The notes under the pieces: model-generated
The model's database searches: none
Told to the model about the DNA's origin: nothing
What the model saw: the letters and a program-made list of their open reading frames with translations, nothing else
Source of the DNA: Thelonectria olida
Lineage: Eukaryota > Ascomycota > Sordariomycetes > Hypocreales > Nectriaceae
Assembly (NCBI GenBank): GCA_020736575.1
Contig: JAGPYM010000027.1
Coordinates: 62,001-126,000 of the forward strand
Length of the DNA: 64,000 nucleotides
Reading direction: 5' to 3'
Shown here: one piece after another, positions 1-11,593 of the stretch
Layout: each line of letters begins with the position of its first letter
How positions within the stretch are numbered: position 1 is the first letter of the stretch
Made by a program: the position numbers and the translations under genes

Positions 1-542
1 CTGGTCGTCAGACCTGCATACTTTTATGAAAACTGGGCCGACGCGTTGAAGACAATGCAGGCCGATCCGCCGCGGCTTGAGTCACCAATTCCACTTGCCG
101 AATACCAGATACCCATGGTACATCAAATTCTCCCCGTTATAAAGTCAAACGAATCAATTAGCGAACACATGCTAACCCTTGACAGGTGAGTGCCAAGGAC
201 GTGGGCGAGTATTTCGCAAATGCTCTTCTCGAGGAGTCAGCCAAACCAGGACTGCAGCATGTTGATCTGTACGGGCCACGGCACTACAGCTCTCTTGACG
301 TTAAGAAAGCTATTGAAGATGTCACTGGGAAGGAAGGCGAGTTAGTCAACATTGAAAGAGACGCACTTTCGCAGTGGTACGAAAAACATGTACCCAAAGT
401 ATATGCGCAAGAGTTTGCGGACATGATTCTCGGGGCGTTACCTGGAGGAGTAATGGAACACTTCGACGACCAACCGCAGATTGTCAGGGGCAAAACCGAG
501 TTGGGTGATGCGATGCGTGAAATGGCTTTCCACAGTGGGTAA
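1..542 (+). CDS. NmrA-like NAD(P)-binding protein, C-terminal part
   Basis: The 3' end of a gene that starts before the window. Frame 1 is open from base 1 and joins exon 2 across an intron at 118-185 (donor GTACAT, branch-like GCTAAC, acceptor GACAG). The junction reads IPMVSAKDVGEYFANAL, which fits the place where NmrA/HSCARG-type Rossmann proteins have an IPM-x-D-x-D-x-G segment ahead of their substrate lobe. The visible part is 157 residues. The nucleotide-binding GxxGxxG motif would lie upstream and is not seen. This family includes redox-sensing regulators and isoflavone-reductase-like enzymes, so a catalytic role cannot be told from a regulatory one here. The stop is followed closely by the end of a gene on the opposite strand. 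Confidence 0.7.
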
Positions 543-579
543 ATACCTCGTGGGTGGATTCTTGAAAGAGATATTTTTA

Positions 580-1515
580 CTAAAAAGTACTGCCATCAAC
601 GATATCTCGCTTGTGCGACCGCCATGCTTCTGCACTGATGCATCCTTCACCTCTCTGAAGCCGCCAATAATTCGTTGCCTCCAAAAGCTGATTGCACCCT
701 TGTAACAGCCAACCCCATCGCTGCAGAAAATGGGTAGTCACTTCCCAATTCTTGGAGTCCCAAGGTTCTCCCCAGACTATGAAACCCGTCCAATTGTTTT
801 CGCCATGTGACTCGATGAGATCATCCCACAATCGCTGCTCCTCATCATCCGAGAGACCCTCACACCGAGCCACCAGGAAATTCTCCCGCATTCTGGGGAG
901 CGGAAATAGATCAATCCACGGATGATGTGGAATTTTCTGTTGGAGTCTAGTGGGAGTCAATGTGTGAGGACAGGATGTCACTGGTGTTATCCCTGGTTGG
1001 TTGAACGGGGATGTGGCACTGCAAAGAAGCCAATCGACCTTGAAGTCCAGTATGACGGCGTTTTGTGTTAAGCTGTTGATGACGTTGAACTGGATGAGCC
1101 TCGGTAGTTGATAGGCAGGTAGCTGGCTTTTTCCGTAGCTTTCCAAGGCTTTCTTAGCGAAATGGTCCAGAATTGCGCGCTTCTGGTGGATGTTCTCCTC
1201 CCATGTGTCGCCAAATATTACGTTTCCGACAGTCAGGGGACCGATGTCGCGTCGCGGAGAGCCAGCCATTCTATGCCTCTCAGAGTTCTTCCGCATCCTC
1301 GTCCGATCTTCAACAGAAATTAAGAAGTGAGCGGGTGTGTACTCGAGGAAATGATACATCAACTCACGAGCTCTCTGATTCAGTCTGTTTTGCAACCTTT
1401 TCCTCTCTCTTTGATTACTAATTCCAGCCCAATCTTCTCCATCGTGGCGAATGTGCGTTTCATGAGGCATGCGGTGCACGTTGATCAAGGATGGGTTGCT
1501 GGAAGTCATGGTCAT
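580..1515 (-). CDS. bZIP-like / DUF3425 transcription factor
   Basis: The protein starts with a short tail and then a basic stretch, DWAGISNQRERKRLQNRLNQ, typical of fungal proteins that pair a bZIP-like basic region with a C-terminal DUF3425 domain. A GTGAGT...AG intron at 1308-1367 (60 nt, phase 1) falls inside the basic region. Because its length is a multiple of three, the unspliced frame is also open, so splicing is inferred. The spliced form has 291 residues. The C-terminal half (WIDLFPLPRMRENFL, then a Trp-rich segment WGEPWDSKNWEVTTHFL) matches the usual DUF3425 character. No leucine zipper is obvious. Likely a nuclear regulator with unknown targets. It stands tail-to-tail with the NmrA-like gene. 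Confidence 0.75.
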   Translation of the reverse strand: MTMTSSNPSLINVHRMPHETHIRHDGEDWAGISNQRERKRLQNRLNQRARELMYHFLEYTPAHFLISVEDRTRMRKNSERHRMAGSPRRDIGPLTVGNVIFGDTWEENIHQKRAILDHFAKKALESYGKSQLPAYQLPRLIQFNVINSLTQNAVILDFKVDWLLCSATSPFNQPGITPVTSCPHTLTPTRLQQKIPHHPWIDLFPLPRMRENFLVARCEGLSDDEEQRLWDDLIESHGENNWTGFIVWGEPWDSKNWEVTTHFLQRWGWLLQGCNQLLEATNYWRLQRGEGCISAEAWRSHKRDIVDGSTF

Positions 1516-2708
1516 GTGGCTGAGGTAAATTGGAAACGGGGTTGTCTCGATGCTTCTCCATGGGTGGTTCCTTCATATATGCACTTGGCTGACAGGCCAA
1601 GCTTATCGTCTTGGCGAGGTTCGCAGTGGTAGGCTGATGCTTGGTAAGCTGCCAAGCTGCGTTTCGCTAACGCGACCGGCTGACAGGGCACAATCCTTTA
1701 GGGGAAGCGGTAAAGATCAGCAGTAGAAGAACATAGGTATGTAAAGCCATGGGGGTAATGTACCTCTCCTAGAAAACAACATGCAGAGACTTATTAATTA
1801 GACAAGGTAGTTGCAATGACTAATACATCCAGCACACTCTTTCAAAGACACCCGACTTGCTATCCTTCTGCTTCCGCCGACATATTAATCTCACACCTTT
1901 GCGGCGTATGCTCGGGAGTTGGCAAGGAGGTGTCCACGGTTCACAACAGTATCTGTCCATCCAGTGCTGCCAAGATAGACCTCCAAAAGTCCAATGACGG
2001 AAGTATCACCATTCGCTTGTTCCAAGCACTTTTGGTGCCCACTATTGGTGTGATTCCTCATGCAGGCGCCTAGAACCAGCTCTGGGCCACAAGTGCAAAG
2101 GAGGTAGTGAGTAGAGAGTACTATGAGCCTGTTGGGGTAGCTAGGAAAGGAATTGCTTTCTTCAGAGTGACAAATTCGGGTGAAAGCTCTGGAAGTAGAC
2201 GGAGAAAGAGTTGCAAAGGCAACCCTATGATGTATTATTCAAGCCTACCTGGGTGGTCAACAGTCTCATCACAAATATTGCTTATGTTGTCCTTAATGAA
2301 TTTAATCTACCGATTCAACTAGGAAAAGTACATACCTAGGTACTGGGCTAATTCAACACGCTTGGGGCTTGTGGCCATCTATAGACCGACGAAACTCGCT
2401 ACAGTTTAGCCTCACAACTTCACCCTTCTCTGAGAACATTCACAAAGCTCATTTGCTAACTCTCCCGGCTCAGACAGACATATTCTAAGTAATAAACCAA
2501 GACTGCTACATCCTGTCGCACCGCGCCATCAAGCCGCAGAGGTATCATTGGCCTGGCGGACTCCACTCACACCAACGGCTGCCTGCTGTGGCTTCATTCC
2601 GCGCAAAGCCGAGAGCAAACATGTTCTCATCTCTTGTTCTGCGCATCTTCACATCAATCAGCTACCGGAGGGCCATACAGAAAAAGCTACTTGGAGACCT
2701 CTCGCACC
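1516..2708. other. Intergenic, no gene recognised
   Basis: Upstream space shared by the minus-strand bZIP-like gene and the plus-strand HET gene, so it probably holds both promoters. Only short open frames without recognisable content are present. Confidence 0.6.
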
Positions 2709-4604
2709 ATGGCAAGAGAGCCAATCTATGATTCTGACTCTGATGAGTCCTCAGCCTCATTTGGCAGCCTGGACTCTATCGAAATGGCCCAACCGAAGCG
2801 CCCCCTCTCCCTCTCTGCACTAGAGAGAGGCCTCATAGCTGGGGTCATTCACAAAACCTACGAAGCCCTCCCTCAACATGACAGCATTCGCTTGCTCACC
2901 TTACATCCCGGCGAAGGAGCATCGAGGGTGCAATGCAGCCTGTCCGCAGTCCGTCTGTCCGACCAGCCCAAATATGAGGCTCTATCGTATTCCTCGGAAG
3001 ATCCAAGATCCCTCATGAAGTGTATCTTACTAGATGAAGAAAAATACCCAGTGTGCGACAATCTTTGGTGGGCATTGCTGTATCTTCGTCATCCATCAGA
3101 GACGCGCGTGCTGTGGGTGGACGGTATCTGCATCAACAAAAACGATATTCAGGAGAGAAACTGTCAAGTTGAATTGACGGGCATGATAGTTTCTCAAGCA
3201 TCATGTGTGGTGATGTGGCTTGGACGAGCAACGATTGGGAGCAGACAATCCATGGGACTATTCAATGACCTGGCATCAGCTTCGGATTCAAGCGATGAAG
3301 GGGTCCGAAGAATGATCAGTTCCAGGCCAGGAGTCGAACATAAATTGAGAAGGCTATTCCATCTCAGGCTTTGCTGGACTCGCCCCTGGATCCTCCAGGA
3401 AGCTGTCCTCGCAAAGGACATCACCATGTGCTGTAGCGGCGACCAACTTACCTGGGACGCTTTTCGGACAGCAGTACAGAGAATCATATCTGCCATGCCC
3501 TACATCAAATCATCCGAGGGATCGACAAAAGGGGCCTCCTTCATTCAAGTCAGCGCACTCACGAGAGCATTTGACGGCACCTTTGGCATACTCTTGGATG
3601 CAGCACGCTCCCAATGTCAGTCATCTACAACACAAGACGTTGATTTGAGGAGCTTGATTGGTATCAGTCAATGGTCCAGCTTCTCTGTTCCAAGAGACAG
3701 AATCTACGGCCTTCTCGGCATGTTGGAAACCACGATGCCCGTTGACTACACCAAGACCCCCTTTGACGTGTACGCGGATGCCATCCAACACCTACGATAC
3801 CCAAGCGTCCGCAGATCGGCTGACTTGGAGCACTTGTACATGGTTCGGTTCAGTAGGCTTTTGCAAAAGCTTCTTAAAGGCCCAATATCCAATTTACAAG
3901 CCACCGCCCCTTGCTTGATAGTCCAAGGGTTGCTCGGCGGAAGGATCCTCGGATTGATCGATATCTCAGAGACTCATGACAGCAAAGAGCTGAGAGACAA
4001 AGCGACTCTTCTGATCGATCGGCATTCTGAATCTATGACGCAATCTCAGCAAGCCAAAGTTGCACAGCTACTTGACAACTTTTCCTTTGACTATGGTTAT
4101 GGCAAAGGATCCCACTTGTCCTCAGCGGCATGCAAACCACATTATTTCCAAGCGACGTTTGATCAACGAGTTGACTCTCTTCAAGTTCCCAACACCGTTC
4201 CGAAATGCGGCATTGTCCCTGTGCCCAAGACGAGCTCCGATACTAGCTCACAGTCAAGCCTATTTCTAAGCGTCACTTCAGAGCCTTTACTCGGTTACGC
4301 GCCGCCACTTGCACAAGCAGGGGACCTCCTGGTACGTTTCTTAATGTCAGACTCGTCTATCTTCATTAGGGCCTCTGCCCATGGTCATGATTTTGTGGGA
4401 CGCGCCTATGTGCCGCGTCTTAGAGGCGCCAGTTGCGACCTGTCATCCGAGACCCGTGAGATCGATCACGACCCAGTGGATGGTGACGCAATCACGTTGG
4501 AGAATTTGCATTTATACAAAGAACACGTCAAAATTGGTCTGGACGCGGAAACACTTCAGTTCATTTCAAATTACTGGGAATTCGAGGGCATGTCAAGAAG
4601 TTGA
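2709..4604 (+). CDS. HET-domain protein (heterokaryon incompatibility type)
   Basis: Single-exon 631-residue protein. I chose the ATG at 2709 (context CACCATGG) over a weaker in-frame start at 2634. The HET domain occupies roughly residues 60-270: block 1 KYEALSYSSEDP, block 2 RVLWVDGICINKNDIQERN, then VVMWLGRA, and block 3 WTRPWILQEAVLAKDITMCC. Block 1 normally reads SY-x-WG-D; here the Trp-Gly pair is replaced by Ser-Glu, a degeneration at a conserved place. The C-terminal half has no recognised domain. HET proteins act in the cytosol in allorecognition cell death when paired with a partner of incompatible allele. No partner-like gene (NLR or HeLo protein) is adjacent. Family call strong, role inferred. 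Confidence 0.88.
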   Translation: MAREPIYDSDSDESSASFGSLDSIEMAQPKRPLSLSALERGLIAGVIHKTYEALPQHDSIRLLTLHPGEGASRVQCSLSAVRLSDQPKYEALSYSSEDPRSLMKCILLDEEKYPVCDNLWWALLYLRHPSETRVLWVDGICINKNDIQERNCQVELTGMIVSQASCVVMWLGRATIGSRQSMGLFNDLASASDSSDEGVRRMISSRPGVEHKLRRLFHLRLCWTRPWILQEAVLAKDITMCCSGDQLTWDAFRTAVQRIISAMPYIKSSEGSTKGASFIQVSALTRAFDGTFGILLDAARSQCQSSTTQDVDLRSLIGISQWSSFSVPRDRIYGLLGMLETTMPVDYTKTPFDVYADAIQHLRYPSVRRSADLEHLYMVRFSRLLQKLLKGPISNLQATAPCLIVQGLLGGRILGLIDISETHDSKELRDKATLLIDRHSESMTQSQQAKVAQLLDNFSFDYGYGKGSHLSSAACKPHYFQATFDQRVDSLQVPNTVPKCGIVPVPKTSSDTSSQSSLFLSVTSEPLLGYAPPLAQAGDLLVRFLMSDSSIFIRASAHGHDFVGRAYVPRLRGASCDLSSETREIDHDPVDGDAITLENLHLYKEHVKIGLDAETLQFISNYWEFEGMSRS

Positions 4605-7149
4605 TTTTCATTGCAGCCCCGAGGATGCATGGGGCTTTTCGTGTAGATAGCTTTGAAGATTGACACAGTATAATTGCACGTTTCATTAGGCACCGGACGT
4701 TTAGATGAGAAGCATAGGCTGCCCTAGTGCCTCGATTACAATCTAAGTAGTGCTACCTAGAATGCCATGCTGATCGTTGCAATACTCAAAGAGCTTTGCG
4801 ACTTCGGCGGTTTTATTGGAAGGCAAATGCGGTCGTGGGTTATTCGATGCGCCTCTCGAGCTGCGGAATTACAGACATAGATCAGCACGGTCTGTGATAA
4901 GACAGAAACTGGCGGACTTGACTGATAAGGGCAAGATGAGGAGCGGCGCTTAGGCTAGTTAATCGACGCGACATACACGCCTTGTGACGTGGCTTGCAGG
5001 GTAGTGAAAGACCGTAGACGAGAGTTGTCTTGCGCCGTTGCAAGATAGTGTCTGAAGAGGTCCACTACTATGATATGGAAGTAGGTACTGGTTGATGTCA
5101 GTCATGGAAAACGCTTGTATTGTTGGTGGTAGATTTGCGGGACGTACTGCATCATCATAACGGCATGAGTGCTCTGATCGCTCTGTACGAAGTGGAGCGA
5201 AAGGGCGTTTGCCCAGGCCAGCACTTTTTGGAACATTTGCTTAACAAATTCATGCTGGTCCAAAAGTTCATCAGCATAGTTGTGGTGATTCTTCCAAGTC
5301 ACCTCATCGGATATGACCCATTGCTCGCAGCAAGCCTTGGATACCTCGACAGTAGATGATCGAGCGGATATCTCAAGCATCGAAGTCTTTGGTATTATAT
5401 GAAACTCTGAACTACAATAGCGGAGAGAATAGAGCCCGCATCCTGCTAGCACTGCACGCTCTGTAATGTATATGCTAGTGGCTATACGGACGACACCCAG
5501 TTGTAAACCCCCCATGCCGTGTATGAGACACCTTTGATCCAACCTCCATGGTTGCCTCACCGGGCACTTGCCGATACCTCTACAGAATCGTCGCCAAATA
5601 ACCCCATGCACATACCTATCGTTACACTGTGCCGTAGGAACCGGAATGCAAGGCCGTCCCGGCCGACCCCATGGCCGCTATACAGAGTAATGTGAGAGCA
5701 GATACGGTTGTTAACGTGATAATCTCTGGCCCGTTAGTCATGAGTTGCTGTGCCTCTTTGAAAAGAGTCTGGTAATCGATTTCAATGCAACGTGAGATGA
5801 TATGAGATGCGAGCACATTAGAGATTGCCACCCTAGACTAGTTTCTTAAGTTGAGCATCCGCAGCCGTTCATTGGTAAGTGGTCCGATGGGGGAAAGCCG
5901 GGTAGTAATCGGCGTCAACCGCTCATCGGAAGAAGAGCTCTCAGTTGTCAGTAGGGAATTGGTCCTTTCATTATGCTACCCACAGGAGTATCAACATGAA
6001 CTCGATGTGATATGAATATTTGAGCTAGAAGGACCGGAGGGGTTACCTGTTGTGCAGTCGCGAATTAGGGAAGCCCTTCAGGGTGTGAGCAGTGATTCCA
6101 ACGGAGGGGATGCGAGTTGTAACGGGAACAAAGGCGAATATGACACAGGATGTCGGACCATGAGTTCGAACTCAAGTGTTTCGTGGCGGGGCCAGCAGTC
6201 TCCTCATCCAGTCCTGTGTAAACAAGTTCACGATGGGGCTCGACGAGTTCCATCCATCACTACAAAGTGTCCCAAAAGGTTTAACCGCTTTATCCTGGGG
6301 TAGTGTGCACGGTAGCTGAAGGATTATTCCAGACCCTTAAGTGAACGGTCCAAATCACGATCGAAAGATTTGAGGGGGCAAAAACATGCAAAGTGTGGCA
6401 GTTAGAAGAGAGAAGAGCGAGTATCCTTGTTATAGGAATGACTATAGAGCCGGCAGTTGATAGAGTCGTGTTAACAGGCCCCACGACGGGGAGATCGAGC
6501 CTTTCTATTTTATAGATTTTTGTAATGGCTGCCCGTTCCGTCTTACAAAATATTAGTCCAACTCCAGATAATGCCTAGCCAGCCTGCCCAAAGACCATCC
6601 TCCCCAAGCCTCTGTTAGATTCTGTGGTAGACTCGTCTTTAGCACGGGAATTAAGCAATCAAACTGCCTTGTCATTATACTATAATTAGCCCAGCTAGTA
6701 GTAAATCGGCATTTCGCTTCATAATAGAGAGTGTGCTTATAACAGGTGACTCCGGTATTAAAAAGCTTCCGTCGAAGAAATGTTCATTCCCGTATTTCCG
6801 TAATTCCGCTGCCAAGAACCGCAAAAGCTCTAGAATCGTCAAAATGAATGCATGTTACTTACCCAGGCCCCAAGCTCCAGGCTACGTCGATCATACGTGC
6901 ATAAAATGCGTGCTTGACTTGTGGACCACGGCTTGAATGTGGGATGGAGGGATGTACACACGCATTCGTTGAGGCCTTTAGCTGACAAATTGCAATGTGT
7001 GCTCGCGGCGTTGCGTCTTGGATCGAGAAATTGACGAATCCAAGTGTTTCTCTTCTTTTTGTTTTGGCTTATTAAGTAACGGCTTGTGCCTACAAGGGCG
7101 GATCTTGTACTTTTAATGCAAGTGCTCATCACCCAACCATAAACTGCTG
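4605..7149. other. Intergenic, 2.5 kb without a recognisable gene
   Basis: Several open frames exist, the longest on the minus strand at 5102-5611 (169 codons) and 5622-5831. They do not splice into a convincing model, show no domain, and use codons unevenly. The 3' end presumably carries the promoter of the flavin monooxygenase. I see no RNA gene or mobile element. Confidence 0.5.
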
Positions 7150-8739
7150 ATGTCATCTCCCAACAAGCCACAAGTATCTCGTGTCGCAGTCATTGGCGCG
7201 GGGGCAAGCGGTCTGGCTGCTATCAGGTATACCCCAGCGTCCTCCCCTAACACTTTCTACGTAGGTAGTAGACTGTCAATGTTTTCATGCTAAGTGTTGG
7301 TTTTACCTAGGTATCTCCTTGCCGAAAAACGGTTCACCAAGGTGCAAGCCTATGAACAACGGGCCACTCCAGGCGGAGTCTGGAATTATACGCCTCTTTG
7401 TGAAGAGAAAAACTTTACTCTGCCTCGGACGCATCCCAGTCCAAACCCGGACGAGGCTATATCGGTTGAAAATGGCGCCAGTTTCGAGTTCATTGCGGCC
7501 GTGCATGACGAACTGGAGACTAATATTCCACACACTCTGATGAACTTCACGGATCAAGAGTTTCCTTTGGGGACTGCACTTTTCCCTCGTCATGAAGTCG
7601 TCTTGCAGTACCTCAAGAGCTACGCCAGAGGCCTCGAGCGTTACATCCAATACCAAACACAGGTGTTAAATGTCAGAAAGCTTGCAGGGTCTTGGGAGGT
7701 CGAGGCCCTTGACCTCAGGGCAAACCAAGTCTCTCGAAGCACATTCGACGCCGTTCTTGTTGCAAGCGGTCACTTCACAGACCCATTTGTCCCAAACATT
7801 CCTGGCTTGGTTGAGTTTCACAGAACTTGCCCCGGGGTCATCTCGCATTCCAAGTTTTATCGTCGCCCTGATATCTATCTAGGCAAGGTAAAGCGAAGAG
7901 AAGTCTGTTGTTCGTAGACTCTCGGCTAATCAATGTTTTAGAAAGTGGTCATCGTCGGCAACTCTGCTTCGGGAATTGACTTGCATGCTCAACTCTCTCA
8001 AGTTGCCAAGCTCCCTGTCATCATTTCGGAGAGAGAGAAACAAAACCCCTTTGAGCCGGAAAGGAATACTTCCTCAGCCACATATCTCCCCGAGATCACT
8101 TCCTTCCTGACCGAACAGAGAACGCTTCGCTTCGCTAATGGTCACGTCGAAACTGAAGTCGATGCCGTCATATTCTGCACAGGCTTCCACTATTCCTACC
8201 ATTTTCTACAATCCCTCAACCCTCCCGTAATCGACACAAAGGGTGAATATGTGGCTCATCTCTGGGAGAACATCTTGTATTCTGCGGATCCTACTCTGGC
8301 CTTTCTTAGCGTTCCACAACGTGGAATTCCATTCCCTCTCGTCGAGACACAGAGCGCTGTTGTTAGTCGAATCTGGTCTGGTCGACTTAACGCTCCGACT
8401 ACACGCGAGATGGAGTCGTGGGTGATACAAGAGCGCCGTCAAAAGGGAGAAGGGAAGGCAATTCATTTAATCCATTTCCCCGAAGATGTTGAGTATATGA
8501 ACCGCCTCTACGACCTCAGTGAGACGGCTCAAAAGGCTCCGCACTTGGGCTTAGAGAATCAAGGCTCTGGAAAGCGACCGCCGCGATGGAATCAACGGCA
8601 AATTTGGATCCGGGGCAAAGTCTCAGAGATCAAACAGGCAAGCCGTTCAGCCGGAGGTCGCAGACATGAGGTCACGTCGCCTGAAGAGCTGGGATTCAAT
8701 TACGAAGAACTAAAGCAGAATGGAGAAAAGGGCTTGTAG
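7150..8739 (+). CDS. Flavin-containing monooxygenase (FMO / FAD-NADPH, class B)
   Basis: Three exons: 7150-7226, 7311-7887, 7942-8739 (introns 84 and 54 nt), giving 483 residues in a clean frame. The N-terminus carries the FAD-binding motif VIGAGASGLAAIR, split by intron 1. Then come GGVWNY, typical of N-hydroxylating and Baeyer-Villiger FMOs, and a second nucleotide-binding motif VVIVGNSASGID for NADPH right after intron 2. FCTGFHYSYHFL lies in the C-terminal half, as expected for the ATG-containing or CTG-containing FMO motif. The enzyme should insert one oxygen atom into a soft nucleophile or carbonyl substrate in the cytosol. It is followed by a second flavin monooxygenase on the opposite strand and a transporter, which suggests a small oxidative or detoxification group. 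Substrate unknown. Confidence 0.9.
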
Positions 8740-9119
8740 TTTCAGTTCAGATACCCATTTGACCTGTCAACTGCGAACGATTGCCACAAATCACTCTGTG
8801 TGCTTTTATATAGGAGTTGCCTCATTTTGTACATAACTAGTAGTGTAATAACAATTTTAGCTGTAATGCTTGTCCGTTTTTACCCCTTAAAAACCCAACC
8901 CATGAGCCTGTATATGCAGCTTACTTTAATACATTTACTCCTGCAGTTGCCTAAGCCGCATCTTCGTTGGATTCTTACCTATTACCTGGCGTAAGTTTAC
9001 TCTTCATATAATGGATACGCCTTGATGTCTTACACGTGGAAAGAGAGAGCAAAACGGACCGGGCTTTTCCCACAATACTGTCCACTGTGAGATTGATTCC
9101 ATATTCGATGATCTCTGGG
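8740..9119. other. Intergenic between convergent genes
   Basis: Shared 3' space of two convergent flavoenzyme genes, AT-rich in places, presumably holding both poly(A) regions. No gene seen. Confidence 0.55.
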
Positions 9120-10786
9120 CTAAGATTCCTGTTTATCTAGTGCAAATCGACCAGTAAGGGTCTCCTGAAACGCTCTCTCCGCATTGTGCTCGTGAAGCCA
9201 AGCGGCGAAACTCCTGCCACCCAGCCTCGCTCTAAAGTTCTCGTCACTTTCATCTTGCCCGGATGCTTTGAGCTCCTCATTGCGAGCAAACTGCCTCTGC
9301 CGATCTTGGAGCACAATATCTAGGACCTTAGTGGCATGGGGACGACGGAGTGACTCATACAACTCCAGTGCAAGGCCAACATGGCTTCGTGAGATGGGCT
9401 TCGAGATAGGGAGGGCCTCCGGGAAAACGGATCGCAAAGCCAGGTATAGAGTGTAAGCATCGTCAATTGCCAAAGATGCTCCAGCACCGAAAGCACCGCC
9501 ATGAGTGTGAGCCGCGTCCCCAATCAAAACAACTCGATCTTCAAAGGTCCACTTCTCAAGCTTAGGTCCAAACGTGTTTGTGTATCTTCGCAGGGTATTG
9601 GGTGGTATTCGATCGATGATGGAGGGGACAGGATGGTGGTAGTTCTTTCGTTAGGAATTAGCATGGGCTGAGCTTGTAACATCCCCGCTGAGAATCCACG
9701 ACTCCTTGAGCAGTGCAATAGAAACTCGAGACTTACTTTGAATGCGTCACGAACATCTTCCACTTTGGCAGGTGAGTTCCAGACAACCTTTTGAACAGGC
9801 TTCTCTAAGCCGTCTTGATCCCTAGTGTTCGCATTGAAATTGAACGTAACGCCGTACCCCGTCTTGCCTATCCCATCTTGTCAGTCTCCATTCGTGGAAA
9901 GCGAGCGATGACATTCTGCGTGTTACCTAATCTTGAGGCAAAAAACCAGGATGTTGGGCTTTGCTGTACGAATGTTATTATACCAAGTCGAAACATCTGC
10001 AACTACGTCTTTCGCAACTCACCCAACGGGTTGATTCCTGGTCTAAACCCACAATGTCCTGGACCAGCTCATACGGGAACGTTGCTCGGAACATTGCATC
10101 TCCCCAGCCCATGAGCTCATGCTCAGGGACGAAGGTTTTCCGAACTTGCTGATACAATACGTCAACTTCTTCGGACCACTCCGTGATGTGTAGGCAAGAG
10201 GCTTGGCACATACTGATCTGATTCCATCCGCACCTATGACAAGATCAACCACTGTCGACGTGTTGTCCTCGAATCTGACTGTAACACTGTCCTCGCTTGC
10301 CTGGACTTCAGTTACGTTCTTGTTCGAGTGCAAGATATTGGACGGTAGCTTCTTCAACAACTCTTTCTGGAGTAGCGCTCGGTGCATCCGAGCAAAGTAA
10401 TGACGTCGATCGGGTACCCGATCGTATCCGTTTTTGGACACAATGTCGCCGTCTCGCCAGTGTCTAGCACGTTGGAGCTCGAAGTCAGTAATTATTTGTA
10501 GGCTATTTAAGTATAACGTTCAAACGCTACACAGTGGCACTCACTTGGTGACTGTCGGCGTTCCGCTGGGGTTACGCCAGCCAAGGTCGTCCTCCAGAAC
10601 GGCCTCGACACCCAGCTTCTCCAGAGTACGCAGGCCATTCGGAGCTAAACCAATGAGTGCGCCTACCTCACTGAATTCGCGGGCCCGCTCGTATACTTGG
10701 ACATCGATGCCAGGGTGTTGACGGAGGGCAATGGCTGCTGCAAGGCCACCAATCCCACCACCGACCACCGCAATTGTGAGAGTCAT
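9120..10786 (-). CDS. FAD-dependent aromatic monooxygenase (salicylate-hydroxylase-like, class A)
   Basis: Six exons on the minus strand: 10786-10545, 10502-10214, 10148-10023, 9963-9927, 9867-9737 and 9644-9120. Introns are 42, 65, 59, 59 and 92 nt with GT-AG ends. The total is 1350 nt, giving 449 residues. The motifs are in family order: VVGGGIGGLAAAIAL (Rossmann GxGxxG) at the N-terminus, DLVIGADGIRS (DG motif) mid-protein, WFFASRLG, and VLIGDAAHTHGGAFGAGAS (GD motif that contacts FAD ribitol) near residue 310. These are hallmarks of group A flavoprotein monooxygenases that hydroxylate aromatic or polyketide substrates with NADH or NADPH. The very short 42-nt first intron is the least certain junction. 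The neighbouring FMO and transporter genes suggest a shared pathway. Confidence 0.88.
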
Positions 10787-11593
10787 GTGTCAGACTGATA
10801 ACTTGACAGATTTGGAGCAGGCCTTCATTTGACTTATGATTCAGTTGACCACGTTTCTTCGACAAGTGTCGGAAAATCTCAACTGCCGTCGTAGATGGGG
10901 TGTGGCAGGGCGACCATATAGATCTCCCGAATGGTACACTTTCCATGACTTTAATGACGTGCTTCAAGCCCGTTATTATCAATTCATATCAATGCATTCA
11001 TATCAATGCAGTACCCGGTTTGAGAAAAGAAATTCACGGATAGTCTGATTCGAACATGGGGCTGTCAGGTGGAGCTGAAATGCCAAGCAGATACTATCCC
11101 ACCGGCGATGATTAGAAAGGAACGACGGTCAGATACTATCCCACCGGCGATGATAGAGAGGAGCGATGGTCAGACCATATCTTTGGATGCACACGTGAGG
11201 ATCAATGACGCTATCTCCGACGTGAATGATGTGCATCACCGCAGACGCAGGTCAAGCAGCTCGCGCAGGTGGCGGCAACGTCCAGCTGGCCGGTAATTGT
11301 GCGGGTAATCGTATATCCCTTGATTTCCTGGACAGTTCTCGGGGTACTACGCATTCGTGATATCTTTCCTCGCTTTCATGTCCCAACAGGGTTCGATATT
11401 GATGCCAACGCCTAGGTTGATGGTGCCATGGGAGCCCGTAAGTTGTAGACGATGTACTGACCTGTTGTGTTCGGGCTCCTTGATGGGATGCTACAATTGA
11501 TGTGACAGGGGGAGATATAAGTAAACATATAACTATCTGTAGCCTTTTTGCCTCAAAGCTTCACTTCTAAGTACTGTGTCAGTGTTCGTCATC
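10787..11593. other. Intergenic, divergent promoter region
   Basis: Lies between the divergently transcribed monooxygenase and transporter and probably drives both. It contains a two-copy tandem repeat (listed separately). A TATAAG-like element near 11516 lies about 75 bases before the transporter start. Confidence 0.5.
11089..11171. repeat. Two-copy tandem repeat, unit about 41-42 bp
   Basis: Two adjacent copies (11089-11130 and 11131-11171) both begin AGATACTATCCCACCGGCGA and end GA(C/T)GGTC, differing at a few positions. They lie in the divergent promoter region upstream of the transporter. Function unknown; a duplicated regulatory site is possible. Confidence 0.8.

Noticed and set aside
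5102..5831. Two minus-strand open frames (169 and 69 codons)
   Set aside because: No domain, stops just before the only good donor, and no splice that joins them; treated as chance.
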